From Egaibacter sp046050465 (lineage in GTDB: Bacteria; Pseudomonadota; Gammaproteobacteria; Burkholderiales; Burkholderiaceae_C): a stretch of DNA of 64,000 nt. The stretch spans positions 12,528 to 76,527 of the forward strand of contig JBJOPS010000028.1 in assembly GCA_046050465.1 (NCBI GenBank). The letters are read 5' to 3'. Positions within the stretch are counted from its first letter, which is position 1, and every line of letters begins with the position of its first letter. Positions 15,956-25,062 of this stretch are shown in pieces. The notes beneath the pieces are model-generated. The model saw only the letters and a list, made by a program, of their open reading frames with translations, was not told where the DNA came from and made no database searches. Position numbers and translations under genes: made by a program.

Positions 15956-16861
15956 ATGAATGCCACAAGCAGTCCTAGTCAAGAGGATCTTGCTCGTTAC
16001 TACTCGCTTATTACTGAAGTAGTGGGGGTCCGGCGACATGTTGATTTGATGCATTGGCTGCAAGGTGGCATCCAGCAATATCTGCCACATGACATCATGG
16101 TGGCGGCCTGGGGTGATTTCCACCTGGGCCTGATCCACTATGACGTAGTCTCTGCCATGCCGGGAGTCCGGTCCGAAAGTGCAATAGCTGAAACCATTAC
16201 CCCTTTATTGACAGGTCTCTTTGACCGCTGGATTGCGCAGGACAAGAAGCCATTTGCACTCAATGGGGCTCAAGAGGGCTTCGCCTGGGAAAGTGTGGCG
16301 AAGCAAGGCCCCATCGGGGAAGCCATGCGCCGGATGAGATCGTCAATCATTCACGGAATCAGCGATCAGAGAGGTCGACACGACTGTTTGTACGTACTGT
16401 TCAGCTCTCAACTCAAGCGCAATCCAAACGAGCGTGCTGCGCTTAAATTTTTGCTGCCTTATATTGATACCGCTCTGCGTCAAGTTGAACTTTTACCCAA
16501 TCAATATCCGACTGCCAAAGCCATAGTATCGCCGACTAGAGTGGCAAACCTTGACGAAACAAGCCCATCAACCGATAGCAATACGCTGACCGAGCGTGAG
16601 GCAGAGATCATGAAATGGGTCGCTTTGGGTAAAACCAACAGCGAAATAGGCAGTATTTTGAACGTCAGTTCCTTCACCATCAAAAACCACATGCAGCGCA
16701 TTTTCAAAAAACTCGACGTGTTTAACCGTGCACAAGCCGTCGCTACATTTAGCAACAATAGTTGGAACAATACCTCCATTGACCCTGTAACTCCCGAAAA
16801 CTCTACCTCTAACCTCATAGTGCCACTTACTGCTTTTGGCAACACACAACAAAATGCTTGA
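15956..16861 (+). CDS. epsA: LuxR-type transcriptional regulator EpsA
   Basis: A 301-residue regulator. The N-terminal about 200 residues (YYSLITEVVGVRRHVDLMHWLQ) match the sensor region of EpsA, a regulator linked to exopolysaccharide and PEP-CTERM loci in betaproteobacteria. A C-terminal GerE helix-turn-helix follows near residues 205-265 (LTEREAEIMKWVALGKTNSEIG, then VSSFTIKNHMQRIFKKL). It is AT-richer than its neighbours. Its 3' end overlaps the sugar transferase gene by 26 nt, so the two are co-transcribed. EpsA is normally found beside a long EPS cluster, which is absent here. PEP-CTERM genes at 27.8 and 61.8 kb are possible targets. Confidence 0.8.
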   Translation: MNATSSPSQEDLARYYSLITEVVGVRRHVDLMHWLQGGIQQYLPHDIMVAAWGDFHLGLIHYDVVSAMPGVRSESAIAETITPLLTGLFDRWIAQDKKPFALNGAQEGFAWESVAKQGPIGEAMRRMRSSIIHGISDQRGRHDCLYVLFSSQLKRNPNERAALKFLLPYIDTALRQVELLPNQYPTAKAIVSPTRVANLDETSPSTDSNTLTEREAEIMKWVALGKTNSEIGSILNVSSFTIKNHMQRIFKKLDVFNRAQAVATFSNNSWNNTSIDPVTPENSTSNLIVPLTAFGNTQQNA

Positions 16862-18275
16862 GGCAAGGCGAGCAAATCAGGCCAAATCGCTCTCTGTCCA
16901 TAACAAGCCCGGGCCACTTGGCAAAGACAACCTAATTAGCGCCATTGAAATCGGCCTGGAGCCTGGGGCGCTGGTACTGTCACTGTGGCTAACCGCCATA
17001 TTTTTTGAGGGTCAATTACCCGCCTCGTACTTGGTGCTCTCCGTACTGGTATTTGCGATCACGTTCCCGGGCGCGTCGCGCCTGCACTCCTCCCCATGGC
17101 AGTTATGCACAAATGTCATCGTAAATTGGCTATGGACAGGTACCCTACTGCTCCTAACCGGTTCTGTAACGCATTACCTTGAGGAATTCTCACGGAGTGT
17201 GCTTTTGGTATGGTTGGTTACGGCTCCTATTGCTCAAATTGGAAGCCATCTTTTGCTTCGAGCAATGGCCCCATACCTTGTCAGTCTGCAGGGGCCCGCA
17301 CAGAAAGCTATCATTGTTGGCATGAATGAGCAAGGCGTGGCCTTGGCCAGTCGAGTCGGAGAAACACCCTACTCGCGTATTGAGTTCTATGGCTTTTTCG
17401 ATGATCGTGAGCTGAACCGGCTGGATGCCTCCAGCGATTACCGACTGCTGGGCGGACTGGTTGATCTGCCCGAGTTCGTGCAAGAAAAAAACATTCAGCT
17501 GATTTACCTGTCCCTCCCAATGGCCTCGCAACCCCGGATTTTGCAAGTACTGGACGGATTGAAGGATACGACAGCATCCATCTTTTTTGTGCCGGACATG
17601 TTCGTAACAGATTTGGTCCAGGGGCATGCCGGCTCAGTATGTGGAATGCCTGTCATATCAGTCTGCGAAACCCCATTCAGGGGCTCGAATGGGGTTGCCA
17701 AACGCCTAAGTGACATTGTTCTGTCTGCGTTGATTCTCGTGCTGATTTCACCGCTCCTCGTCGTCATCGCGGCCCTCATCAAACACGGATCTCCTGGTCC
17801 AGTTATTTTTCGGCAGCGCCGGTACGGACTAGATGGCAAGGAAATCATTGTCTACAAATTTCGCTCCATGACAGTGACAGAAGATGGCAATGCAATCACA
17901 CAGGCAAAGAAAAATGACTCCCGCATCACACCGCTTGGGGCTTTTCTTCGTAAAACCTCACTGGACGAGCTTCCGCAATTCATCAACGTGCTGCAAGGAC
18001 GCATGAGTATTGTTGGTCCCAGACCACATGCAGTGGCACACAATGAGATGTACCGCAAGCTTATAAAAGGCTACATGGTGCGTCACAAGGTCAAACCGGG
18101 CATCACAGGCTGGGCACAGGTGAATGGCTTCAGGGGGGAGACCGACACTCTGGACAAAATGCAGGGCCGCATTGACTTTGACCTGGAATACTTACGAAAT
18201 TGGTCCCTTCAATTGGATCTCTATATTATTTTCAAGACCGTACGGCTCGTTATCAACGATCAGCGCGCCTACTGA
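16836..18275 (+). CDS. epsB: Undecaprenyl-phosphate glucose phosphotransferase (EpsB/WcaJ type)
   Basis: A 479-residue polyprenol-phosphate hexose-1-phosphate transferase. It has four or so N-terminal membrane segments, a CoA-binding-like middle domain (KAIIVGMNEQGVALASRV) and a C-terminal bacterial sugar transferase domain (KRLSDIVLSALILVLISPL, then VYKFRSM, LRKTSLDELPQFINVL, SIVGPRPHA, KPGITGWAQVNG). It would load the first sugar phosphate of a repeat unit on undecaprenyl phosphate at the inner membrane. The gene overlaps epsA; an alternative ATG at 16854 would shorten the overlap. No glycosyltransferase, polymerase or exosortase gene is nearby. Confidence 0.88.
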   Translation: MATHNKMLEARRANQAKSLSVHNKPGPLGKDNLISAIEIGLEPGALVLSLWLTAIFFEGQLPASYLVLSVLVFAITFPGASRLHSSPWQLCTNVIVNWLWTGTLLLLTGSVTHYLEEFSRSVLLVWLVTAPIAQIGSHLLLRAMAPYLVSLQGPAQKAIIVGMNEQGVALASRVGETPYSRIEFYGFFDDRELNRLDASSDYRLLGGLVDLPEFVQEKNIQLIYLSLPMASQPRILQVLDGLKDTTASIFFVPDMFVTDLVQGHAGSVCGMPVISVCETPFRGSNGVAKRLSDIVLSALILVLISPLLVVIAALIKHGSPGPVIFRQRRYGLDGKEIIVYKFRSMTVTEDGNAITQAKKNDSRITPLGAFLRKTSLDELPQFINVLQGRMSIVGPRPHAVAHNEMYRKLIKGYMVRHKVKPGITGWAQVNGFRGETDTLDKMQGRIDFDLEYLRNWSLQLDLYIIFKTVRLVINDQRAY

Positions 18276-18335
18276 GGCGGCACTGATTTATTGGCGATAC
18301 TCTCGTCGGCCACATTGCCCTCTCTGGATGCTCGC

Positions 18336-20225
18336 ATGGCGCTTATTACCCTCCTGAACGCCCAACTGGCTTTTGGTCACATCCCACTTCTGGATAAGAC
18401 TGATTTTTCGCTTGAGACTGCCGAGCGCGTTGGCTTGATTGGGCGCAACGGGACTGGCAAGTCATCCATGCTCAAGATTTTGGCAGGGCAGGAGAAGCCC
18501 GACGATGGGACACTGCAGTATCAGCAAAATCTAAGGTTGGCCTATGTGGCGCAGGAGCCTGTACTGGAGCCTCATGCCACTGTTTTTGCCTCGGTTAGCG
18601 CCGGATTGTCGCAAGTCATCGCACTCATTGATCAGTATTGCGCTGGCGAGGGTGATCTGAATGCCATTCAAGGCGAAATAGAAACCTATGACGGATGGAA
18701 CTGGGAGCAACGCGTTAACGAAACATTGCACAGACTTCATTTGGAGGGCAACGCTTTGGTCAACACCCTGTCAGGAGGTACCAGGAAACGGGTTGCGTTG
18801 GCACAGGCTTTGGTCACCCAGCCAGACGTGCTGTTACTTGACGAACCAACGAACCACCTTGACCTGGACTCCATTGAGTGGCTTGAAGACTTGCTGATCG
18901 ATTTCAAGGGAAGCATCGTAACCGTCACGCATGATCGCGCCTTTCTTGACCGGGTTGCCAATCGCATTGTGGAGCTCGATCGTGGGCATTTAAGCTCTTA
19001 CCCAGGAAATTTTGCTCAATATCTCATCCAAAAGGAGGCGCAACTGGCACAGGAAGCTGTGGTTAACGCTCAAGCCGACAAATTGTTGGCACAAGAAGAG
19101 GTCTGGGTGCGAAAAGGTGTGGAAGCCAGGCGCACGCGCAGCCATAGCCGCATGGTTCGATTGGAGCGCCTGAGAAACCGCCGGGCAGCACGGCGCGATG
19201 CCTTGGGTAGCATCAAGCTGGATGTATCCTCTGGGGTGCCGAGTGGAAAACTAGTTGCCGAACTCACAAATGTGCGCCTGTCCTTCGGTGAAAAATTGAT
19301 TGCCAACAATCTCTCCAGCACGATCCTGCGGGGAGACAAGGTTGGCTTGATCGGCCCCAATGGTGTCGGCAAATCCACCCTGCTAAAACTAATCTTGGGC
19401 GAATTGATGCCTGACAGCGGCAAGGTTCGCCAGGGGACCAATCTGCAGATCGCCTACTTTGACCAAATGCGCAATGCTCTTGATCTAGATGCTTCACTGG
19501 AAAACTTCATCAGTCCGGGTAGCGAATGGATTGAAATTGGAGCCCAGCGCAAACACGTGAAGAGTTACCTGACTGATTTTCTATTTTCACCTGCGCGTGC
19601 AAACTCCCCCGTACGTTCGCTGTCAGGCGGGGAACGCAACCGCCTGCTGCTGGCACGCCTGTTTGCCCGCCCTGCAAACGTGCTGGTTCTGGACGAGCCA
19701 ACAAATGATCTGGATATCGACACCCTGGAGCTACTGGAAGATCTGTTGCAAAATTACGAGGGCACTGTCTTTCTGGTCAGCCATGACCGGGCATTTCTGG
19801 ACAATGTGGTGACCAGTACACTGGCTTTTGAGGGCAATGGCATGTGGTGCGAATACGAAGGGGGGGTTCAGGACTGGCTAATCCAGTCCAAGCGCAGTCG
19901 ACAATTAAAAGATGCCGCCGAATCGATCGCGAACCCGGCCATATCCACGAGGGGCGATGCCAGGAGTAATCCGGAAAAACCAACGAAGCGCGGCACAGCA
20001 ATGCCCGGCAAGTTAAACAATAAAGACCAGCGGGAACTGGATGGTTTGCCGGATCGGATCGAGTCGCTGGAAACTGCACAAGCAGCATTGCGAAAAGAAC
20101 TCTCCGATGAATACCTTTATGCTCGTGACCCTGTTCACGCCAATAGCCTCTACCAGCGGGACGCGGAATTGGACGCGGAGTTGCTAACTGCGTTGACACG
20201 CTGGGAGGAACTGTCAGCCAAATAG
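18336..20225 (+). CDS. uup: ABC-F ATPase Uup
   Basis: A 629-residue soluble tandem ATPase. Cassette 1 has GRNGTGKSS, LSGGTRKRVALAQAL and LLLDEPTNHLDLDSIEWL. Cassette 2 has GPNGVGKST, LSGGERNRLLLARLF and LVLDEPTNDLDIDTLELL. The inter-domain linker is charged, and a C-terminal coiled coil after about residue 560 (DRIESLETAQAALRKEL) is the DNA-binding region that marks Uup among ABC-F proteins. Uup acts on ribosomes or branched DNA; loss raises precise transposon excision in E. coli. The ATG at 18336 matches family starts, so the longer frame from 18291 is not used. Confidence 0.9.
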   Translation: MALITLLNAQLAFGHIPLLDKTDFSLETAERVGLIGRNGTGKSSMLKILAGQEKPDDGTLQYQQNLRLAYVAQEPVLEPHATVFASVSAGLSQVIALIDQYCAGEGDLNAIQGEIETYDGWNWEQRVNETLHRLHLEGNALVNTLSGGTRKRVALAQALVTQPDVLLLDEPTNHLDLDSIEWLEDLLIDFKGSIVTVTHDRAFLDRVANRIVELDRGHLSSYPGNFAQYLIQKEAQLAQEAVVNAQADKLLAQEEVWVRKGVEARRTRSHSRMVRLERLRNRRAARRDALGSIKLDVSSGVPSGKLVAELTNVRLSFGEKLIANNLSSTILRGDKVGLIGPNGVGKSTLLKLILGELMPDSGKVRQGTNLQIAYFDQMRNALDLDASLENFISPGSEWIEIGAQRKHVKSYLTDFLFSPARANSPVRSLSGGERNRLLLARLFARPANVLVLDEPTNDLDIDTLELLEDLLQNYEGTVFLVSHDRAFLDNVVTSTLAFEGNGMWCEYEGGVQDWLIQSKRSRQLKDAAESIANPAISTRGDARSNPEKPTKRGTAMPGKLNNKDQRELDGLPDRIESLETAQAALRKELSDEYLYARDPVHANSLYQRDAELDAELLTALTRWEELSAK

Positions 20226-20326
20226 ATGTCGCCTATTTCAGAGATTTCCGAGAACACTCTATGGACATTGGTTCAGTCAGGCCGGATTAGCGTTGCTGCT
20301 GTAAACACACAATCGAACCTATCAAA

Positions 20327-21457
20327 ATGATGGAAGAGACGTCGCCAAATCCGATTTACATTCTTCATCTGGAAGACTCGACCCTGGATCATGATCTGGT
20401 ATGCCGTTCTCTGGATGCAGCCGCACTGAGTTTCATCATTCATCGGGTTGATACGCTCGAAGCTTTTCTGGATCAGGTAGAACATTCAGCGGTGGATGTC
20501 ATCCTGGCCGACTACCGCTTGCCCGGATTCACCGCTATTGATGCATGGCAAGCGCTTCATGTCTTTTCGTCTGCCCCACCGTTTATTCTTCTTTCGGGAG
20601 CTATTGGAGAATCTGCTGCTGTGGAGGCAATCAAGCTGGGACTAAGTGACTACGTGCTGAAGGACAGCATGGGGAAATTGGCTCACGTCATCCTCCGGTC
20701 ATTGGAGGTTCATCAGGCCCGAAAAGCCAAAGAGTGCGCAACAGCGGAACTTGCGGCTTCAGAGATTCGTTTGGCGGAGTTCGCCAGTCACTTGCAAACA
20801 ACGATTGAACAAGAGCGCGCATCAATTGCCCGGGAAATTCATGACGATATCGGCGGATCGCTAGCTGCCGCAAATCTGGACCTGGCATGGGTCAACAGAC
20901 ACACTACCAATGCGGCCGTACTTGAGCATCTGGCCGCGGCTACCGAGATGCTCCAGCACGCCCTGGGCGCGAGCCAACGCATCATGATGAATTTGCGGCC
21001 CGCCATTCTTGATCAAGGCTTGATTGCTTCTCTACAGTGGCTGGTCTCCCGATTCGAGAAACGAACAGGGGTCAAAATCAGGTTTCACTCATCTGGCTGT
21101 GAGCCCGAGGTTGCCAAGACAGCTCAGCTCACCGCCTACAGGACAGCCCAAGAAGCATTGACCAACATATCGAAATATGCACACTGTGACCTCGTCACCG
21201 TTGAGCTGACGGATACAGAAGGAATGCTCACGCTGGAGATAACTGATAACGGCCAGGGCATCTCCGAAGCTGACTTTGCCAAGGTCAACTCTTTTGGCCT
21301 GAAGGGCCTGCGTGAACGTGCGAAAACTGCCGGTGGCTGGCTCGATGTCAGCACCCGCCTGGGTGCAGGCACATCTATCATCCTTTCCATCCCGTTGTTA
21401 CCGGTGCCCAACAGGCCAATCAGAAAGTATTTTGATGATTCAGGTAATCTTATGTGA
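20327..21457 (+). CDS. Receiver-histidine kinase protein (REC + HisKA_3)
   Basis: A 376-residue soluble protein with no membrane segment. Residues 8-125 form a receiver domain (LHLEDS acidic pair, phospho-acceptor Asp62 in ILADYRLPG, conserved Lys in YVLKDS). A HisKA_3 dimerisation helix follows with REIHDDIGGSLAAA (His172), then an HATPase domain (TAQEALTNISKYAH, ITDNGQGI, GLKGLRERA). The receiver lies in front of the kinase, so this kinase is itself regulated by phosphorelay. It overlaps the response regulator gene by 23 nt. The sensed signal is unknown. Confidence 0.88.
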   Translation: MMEETSPNPIYILHLEDSTLDHDLVCRSLDAAALSFIIHRVDTLEAFLDQVEHSAVDVILADYRLPGFTAIDAWQALHVFSSAPPFILLSGAIGESAAVEAIKLGLSDYVLKDSMGKLAHVILRSLEVHQARKAKECATAELAASEIRLAEFASHLQTTIEQERASIAREIHDDIGGSLAAANLDLAWVNRHTTNAAVLEHLAAATEMLQHALGASQRIMMNLRPAILDQGLIASLQWLVSRFEKRTGVKIRFHSSGCEPEVAKTAQLTAYRTAQEALTNISKYAHCDLVTVELTDTEGMLTLEITDNGQGISEADFAKVNSFGLKGLRERAKTAGGWLDVSTRLGAGTSIILSIPLLPVPNRPIRKYFDDSGNLM

Positions 21458-22064
21458 CGATCATGCCGTGGTACGACGCGGCATAAGGGACACTTTGGCC
21501 GAGGCTGTTGACATCAAGGTGATTGCCGAAGCAGGTAGCTATTCTGAAGCCCGGGAAGCTCTGAGAAGTTCACCATGTGATGTTCTTGTCCTGGACCTGA
21601 ACCTCCCCGGCAGAGGTGGGCTTGAGGTGCTGGCCACGTTGCGAGAGTCGAACTCCTCAGTCAAGGTATTGATCTTGTCCATGTTTCCGGAAGATCAATA
21701 TGCACTACGTTGCCTGCGTGCAGGAGCACAGGGCTACCTGAATAAGGCTGGCGATCCCGCTGAACTGGCTAATGCTGTCAGAGCCGTTGCTCAGGGGCGC
21801 AAATTTGTTACCCCAGAAGTTGCACAAATGCTGGTTGAGAGCCTGTCGGCCCCAACCAACGAAACCCTGCATGCGGCATTATCTGAACGTGAGCTGCAAA
21901 CCTTGATGAAAATTGCCTCCGGCAAAAGGCTTTCTGACATAGCTGAAGAGCTGATGCTGAGTCCTAAAACTGTCAGCGTCTATCGTTCGAGGGTTCTCGA
22001 AAAACTCAAGCTGTCAAATAATGCCGAGTTGACGGTTTATGCCATTCGAAATAATCTGGTGTAG
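21435..22064 (+). CDS. NarL/FixJ-family response regulator
   Basis: A 209-residue regulator starting at ATGATTCAGG inside the kinase 3' end. The receiver has the DD pair at 8-9, Asp54 (VLVLDLNLPGRGG) and Lys in YLNKAGD. The GerE output domain is near residues 145-205 (LSERELQTLMKIASGKRLSDIAEELMLSPKTVSVYRSRVLEKL). The overlap with the REC-kinase gene makes them a cognate pair. The upstream 41 codons of the longer frame are shadow sequence of the kinase. The targets are unknown; flagellar genes lie next door. Confidence 0.92.
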   Translation: MIQVILCDDHAVVRRGIRDTLAEAVDIKVIAEAGSYSEAREALRSSPCDVLVLDLNLPGRGGLEVLATLRESNSSVKVLILSMFPEDQYALRCLRAGAQGYLNKAGDPAELANAVRAVAQGRKFVTPEVAQMLVESLSAPTNETLHAALSERELQTLMKIASGKRLSDIAEELMLSPKTVSVYRSRVLEKLKLSNNAELTVYAIRNNLV

Positions 22065-22117
22065 CCCTGTTCGCTTGAATGGAACAAGAACGGCCCCAAT
22101 ACTTGTGCCCAGCATCC

Positions 22118-22324
22118 TCATGCCGAAGATTCAATTCTCTTGGTCTGCATGGCAGCGGCTCTGCGAATCAGGTCCAGTCTGGAATAAGGGATGCAAAAAT
22201 GCATTGCACCGGCCGCGCGAGCGCCCTTCCCATTGGCAACTACTTCCGCAACCAGTTGACTTCTGTCCTGCACCCCCTCCAGCAAGGCATCAATTTCCTC
22301 ATGGGAAAGAAAGGATTTGCTCAT
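22118..22324 (-). CDS. FliM-like mini-protein (N-terminal CheY-binding peptide plus short tail)
   Basis: A 68-codon gene with a strong ribosome site (GGAGG 7-8 nt before the ATG at 22324). The first 18 residues, MSKSFLSHEEIDALLEGV, match the N-terminus of FliM, whose EIDALL peptide binds phosphorylated CheY. Near residue 45 comes CIPYSRLDLIRR, which resembles the FliM motif IPYSMLEPIR found far into the normal about 330-residue protein. It could be an internally deleted fliM remnant or a small functional decoy; the good ribosome site and intact frame favour translation. It is on the same strand as and downstream of fliT. Confidence 0.5.
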   Translation of the reverse strand: MSKSFLSHEEIDALLEGVQDRSQLVAEVVANGKGARAAGAMHFCIPYSRLDLIRRAAAMQTKRIESSA

Positions 22325-22443
22325 GAATTCGCCTCCAGCGTTTTCCCGGATTGGGGCCGATGCATTTACCCTCTCTGGCAACTCTGGTTTGATACACACG
22401 GTATTTCCCTTGAATTCGCCGCAAAACCGCAGGGTGAATAGGC

Positions 22444-22761
22444 CTAATGCAGTACCTGAAACCGCCCCTCGGGGCTGCTCTCGCCACAGGCCAGCCAAGG
22501 TTCCGCCAGATACCTGATTTGAGCGTCATTTTGCAAGATGCGTTCCATGATGCGCACCTTCTCCATACCGTGCTCTGGCAATAGCGCTTCACCACAAGAT
22601 TTGCGACAAAGCTGCCCTATCAGCACCGCACAAATACCTTCTAAACGCGTCACCCCATCCCAGTCTGCCATGCGCGCGGCATCCAGCATCATGGCGCTGC
22701 CCTTCTCAATGGCCTTGTAGTAATCGATCAGCATCCAATACGCTTTCATACGCTTGCCCAT
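22444..22761 (-). CDS. fliT: Flagellar chaperone FliT
   Basis: A 105-residue helical protein. It resembles betaproteobacterial FliT: DYYKAIEKGSAMMLDAARMADWDGVTRLEG, then CAVLIGQL, RIMERILQNDAQIRYLAEPWL near the C-terminus. FliT chaperones the filament cap FliD and in enterics also inhibits FlhDC. The gene is divergent from flhD, with 198 nt between their starts. The usual fliD and fliS partners are not adjacent. The start may be 22761 or 22749. Confidence 0.78.
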   Translation of the reverse strand: MGKRMKAYWMLIDYYKAIEKGSAMMLDAARMADWDGVTRLEGICAVLIGQLCRKSCGEALLPEHGMEKVRIMERILQNDAQIRYLAEPWLACGESSPEGRFQVLH

Positions 22762-22959
22762 GCAATCAGGGCACTTTGATATTGTTTTCGGATGAACCTG
22801 TTTAAAACTTGAGGAAATGTTTCATGTAGGAGTTCCCCTTACAAAAGTCGGCTATATGCCTACAAGACGTACAGCCCATTTCGTATTCAAGTTTCCACGG
22901 TATCCACGCAGAATGGAATCAATGCCATCCAGACAGATAACAACACTCAGGAGCCCTGT

Positions 22960-23286
22960 ATGACCAATGAGCAACTTGCCGCCGACATTCGAGATGCCAA
23001 CGTAACTTACCTTATGTTGGCCCAGAACCTGATTCGCCAGGACAAAGCCGAAGCGCTTTTCCGACTCGGCCTGTCTGAAGATGCAGCCGACTTGTTGATA
23101 GCGCTCTCACCGGCACAAATTCTAAAAATCGCTGCCGGCAATATGCTGCTATGCCGGTTTCGTATTGACGATGCGATGGTATGGAATCTGTTGACCAACC
23201 ACAGCACCAAAAAAGTAGATAGCGATGCAGCAACAAAGCTGCACGCCAGCATTCTGATGGCCGGCAAATTTGCCCAATCCATTTGA
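22960..23286 (+). CDS. flhD: Flagellar master regulator subunit FlhD
   Basis: A 108-residue helical protein matching FlhD (EQLAADIRDANVTYLMLAQNLIRQDKAEALFRLGLSEDAADLL, then LSPAQILKIA and RFRIDD). It forms the FlhD4C2 activator with FlhC and switches on class II flagellar genes. It begins with a good ribosome site (CAGGAG) at ATG 22960. flhC follows after 49 nt. motAB, which often follow flhDC, are missing, so this locus is a separated master operon. Confidence 0.92.
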   Translation: MTNEQLAADIRDANVTYLMLAQNLIRQDKAEALFRLGLSEDAADLLIALSPAQILKIAAGNMLLCRFRIDDAMVWNLLTNHSTKKVDSDAATKLHASILMAGKFAQSI

Positions 23287-23335
23287 CATACGCCTCATAA
23301 GTCTTCCCAGACCCGCATTAAACCCTGGAGTTCTC

Positions 23336-23872
23336 ATGGTTGCAAAAAGTGTTCTCAACGATTCAAGACAAATTGAACGAGCTGCGTGCCTTATCCAAAT
23401 GGGTGCCAGGTTGCAGGTTCTGGAAAGTGAAACCGATCTATCCTACGAACGCCTTTTGCGGCTCTACAAAGAAGTCGCAGGTCGATCTCCATCAAAAGGG
23501 CAACTGCCCTTTTCTACCGACTGGTTCCTGACCTGGCAACCCAACATACACGCCTCACTATTTCTGAACACCTATGAGTACCTTACCAAGGTCAGCGTGA
23601 TGGATGATATTGATGCCGTGATGAAGGCATTCCATCTGTATAGCGAACAAGTCGCGTCATGTGGCGTGGAGCCGCTGCTTTCAATCACTCGTGCGTGGCG
23701 TCTGGTGAAATTCATTGACAGCAACATGCTGACCATGACGAAATGCTCCCGCTGCGGTGGGCACTTTGTTTCCGAGGCTTATGAAAACCCCCGTCACTTT
23801 GTGTGCGGCCTGTGTGAGCCGCCGGCTCGCGCAGGGAAAAGTGGTGGCGCGGGAAACATTCATCTGCATTAG
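23336..23872 (+). CDS. flhC: Flagellar master regulator subunit FlhC
   Basis: A 178-residue DNA-binding subunit of FlhDC. It contains RAACLIQMGARLQVLESETDLSYERLLRLYKEVAGRSPSKGQLPFSTDWF in the N-terminal half and a zinc site with two Cys pairs (CSRCGG near residue 141 and CGLC near 161). The ATG at 23336 is preceded by CTGGAG and matches known starts; the 22 residues upstream in the longer frame are intergenic. Confidence 0.92.
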   Translation: MVAKSVLNDSRQIERAACLIQMGARLQVLESETDLSYERLLRLYKEVAGRSPSKGQLPFSTDWFLTWQPNIHASLFLNTYEYLTKVSVMDDIDAVMKAFHLYSEQVASCGVEPLLSITRAWRLVKFIDSNMLTMTKCSRCGGHFVSEAYENPRHFVCGLCEPPARAGKSGGAGNIHLH

Positions 23873-24206
23873 GCACTACGGCGAGTTCACACCGGGCCTG
23901 TTGTGGCTCCGCGTAGCTACAGAACCAAAGAATCGGTGACACATGATGCGTGTGGAAACCGTGAAACTGGTGAACGCGATGAACGTTGCAAGCCGCCAGC
24001 AGCTGGTACGGGCAGGCCCATGAGCCTCTAAACCGCTATATAATTAATAGCTACAAACTCATATTTTATAAGGGCCAAGATTCAATTTGGCACTTATTTT
24101 GGGTGCAATCAACTCTTGAGCAGCGTTTCCCCGGATGGTCGACAGGGCATGGAGCGGGCGGACCGGCTCGAGTAACCTCGTCACCTGATCACCAAGGAAC
24201 TAGAAG
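23873..24206. other. Intergenic region between flhC and hyi
   Basis: A 334-nt gap. It contains one palindromic repeat copy (24035-24093) and a 27-codon open frame (23944-24023, starting ATGATGCGTGTGG) without ribosome site or recognisable product. The ribosome site AAGGAACTAG before hyi closes the gap. Confidence 0.5.
24035..24093 (+). repeat. Palindromic repeat element (intergenic)
   Basis: GCTATATAATTAATAGCTAC followed by CATATTTTATAAGGGCC and CAATTTGGCAC: the same order of blocks as the copies in tlyA and puuD. It lies about 115 nt before hyi. Confidence 0.75.
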
Positions 24207-24983
24207 ATGCCGCGATTTGCCGCCAATTTGTCCATGCTGTTCACCGAACTGCCGTTCATGGAGCGCTTTGCCGCGGCCAGAACTGCCGGGTTCGATGCGG
24301 TGGAGTATTGGTTCCCCTATGCGTTTGACAAGGCCGCCCTGGCAAAGGCCCTCAAAACCAACGACCTCAAACAAGTGCTGCACAACCTGCCCGTCGGCAA
24401 CTGGGATGCGGGGGACCGCGGTATGGCGTGCGACCCGGCCCGCGTGGACGAGTTTCGCTCTGGCGTGGCACTGGGCATTGAATATGCCACCGCACTGGGA
24501 TGCCCCCAGCTCAACTGCCTGGCAGGCAAGTTGCCTTCGGGCGTGAGTACGGACCAGGCTCGCACCACCCTGGTTGCCAACCTGGCCTTCGCGGCAAAAA
24601 AGCTCAAGATGGCCGGTTTGCGCTTGCTCCTGGAGCCGATCAATTACTTCGACGTTCCAGACTTCTTTGTGAACCACACCGATCAGGCTGCTGCAATTCA
24701 GGACGAAGTGGGCAGTGACAACCTGTTCATCCAATATGACATTTATCATGCACAGCGCATGGAAGGCGAGCTGGGCAACACGCTCAAAAACAACCTGGCC
24801 CGCATTGGCCACATTCAGCTGGCCGACAACCCGGGCCGTAACGAGCCTGGCACCGGTGAAATCAACTACCTGTGGCTTTTCAGACACATTGATGCCATTG
24901 GGTATGCCGGGTGGGTTGGATGTGAATACAAGCCTGTAGCCCATACGGCTGATGGTCTGGGCTGGATCAAGGCTCTGCACTGA
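24207..24983 (+). CDS. hyi: Hydroxypyruvate isomerase
   Basis: A 258-residue TIM-barrel protein of the Hyi/OtnI group. Typical parts are the start PRFAANLSMLFTELPFMERF, the strand FDAVEYWFPY, the metal-site LLLEPINYFDVPDFF, QYDIYHAQRMEG and the C-terminal GWVGCEYKP. It interconverts hydroxypyruvate and tartronate semialdehyde, joining glyoxylate from purine breakdown to glycerate (see the glycerate kinase at 4785). Glyoxylate carboligase, its usual neighbour, is not in the window. OtnI (2-oxo-tetronate isomerase) is the alternative reading. Confidence 0.85.
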   Translation: MPRFAANLSMLFTELPFMERFAAARTAGFDAVEYWFPYAFDKAALAKALKTNDLKQVLHNLPVGNWDAGDRGMACDPARVDEFRSGVALGIEYATALGCPQLNCLAGKLPSGVSTDQARTTLVANLAFAAKKLKMAGLRLLLEPINYFDVPDFFVNHTDQAAAIQDEVGSDNLFIQYDIYHAQRMEGELGNTLKNNLARIGHIQLADNPGRNEPGTGEINYLWLFRHIDAIGYAGWVGCEYKPVAHTADGLGWIKALH

Positions 24984-25062
24984 GCACACAAATCTCCAGC
25001 CGGGATACTAGGGTTTCCCGCGATGATCGCGGTGAAAGTAGGCGCGCATAATCTGTACGCAC

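Noticed and set aside
23944..24023. A 27-codon open frame after flhC
   Set aside because: Short, without ribosome site or homology that I can recognise.
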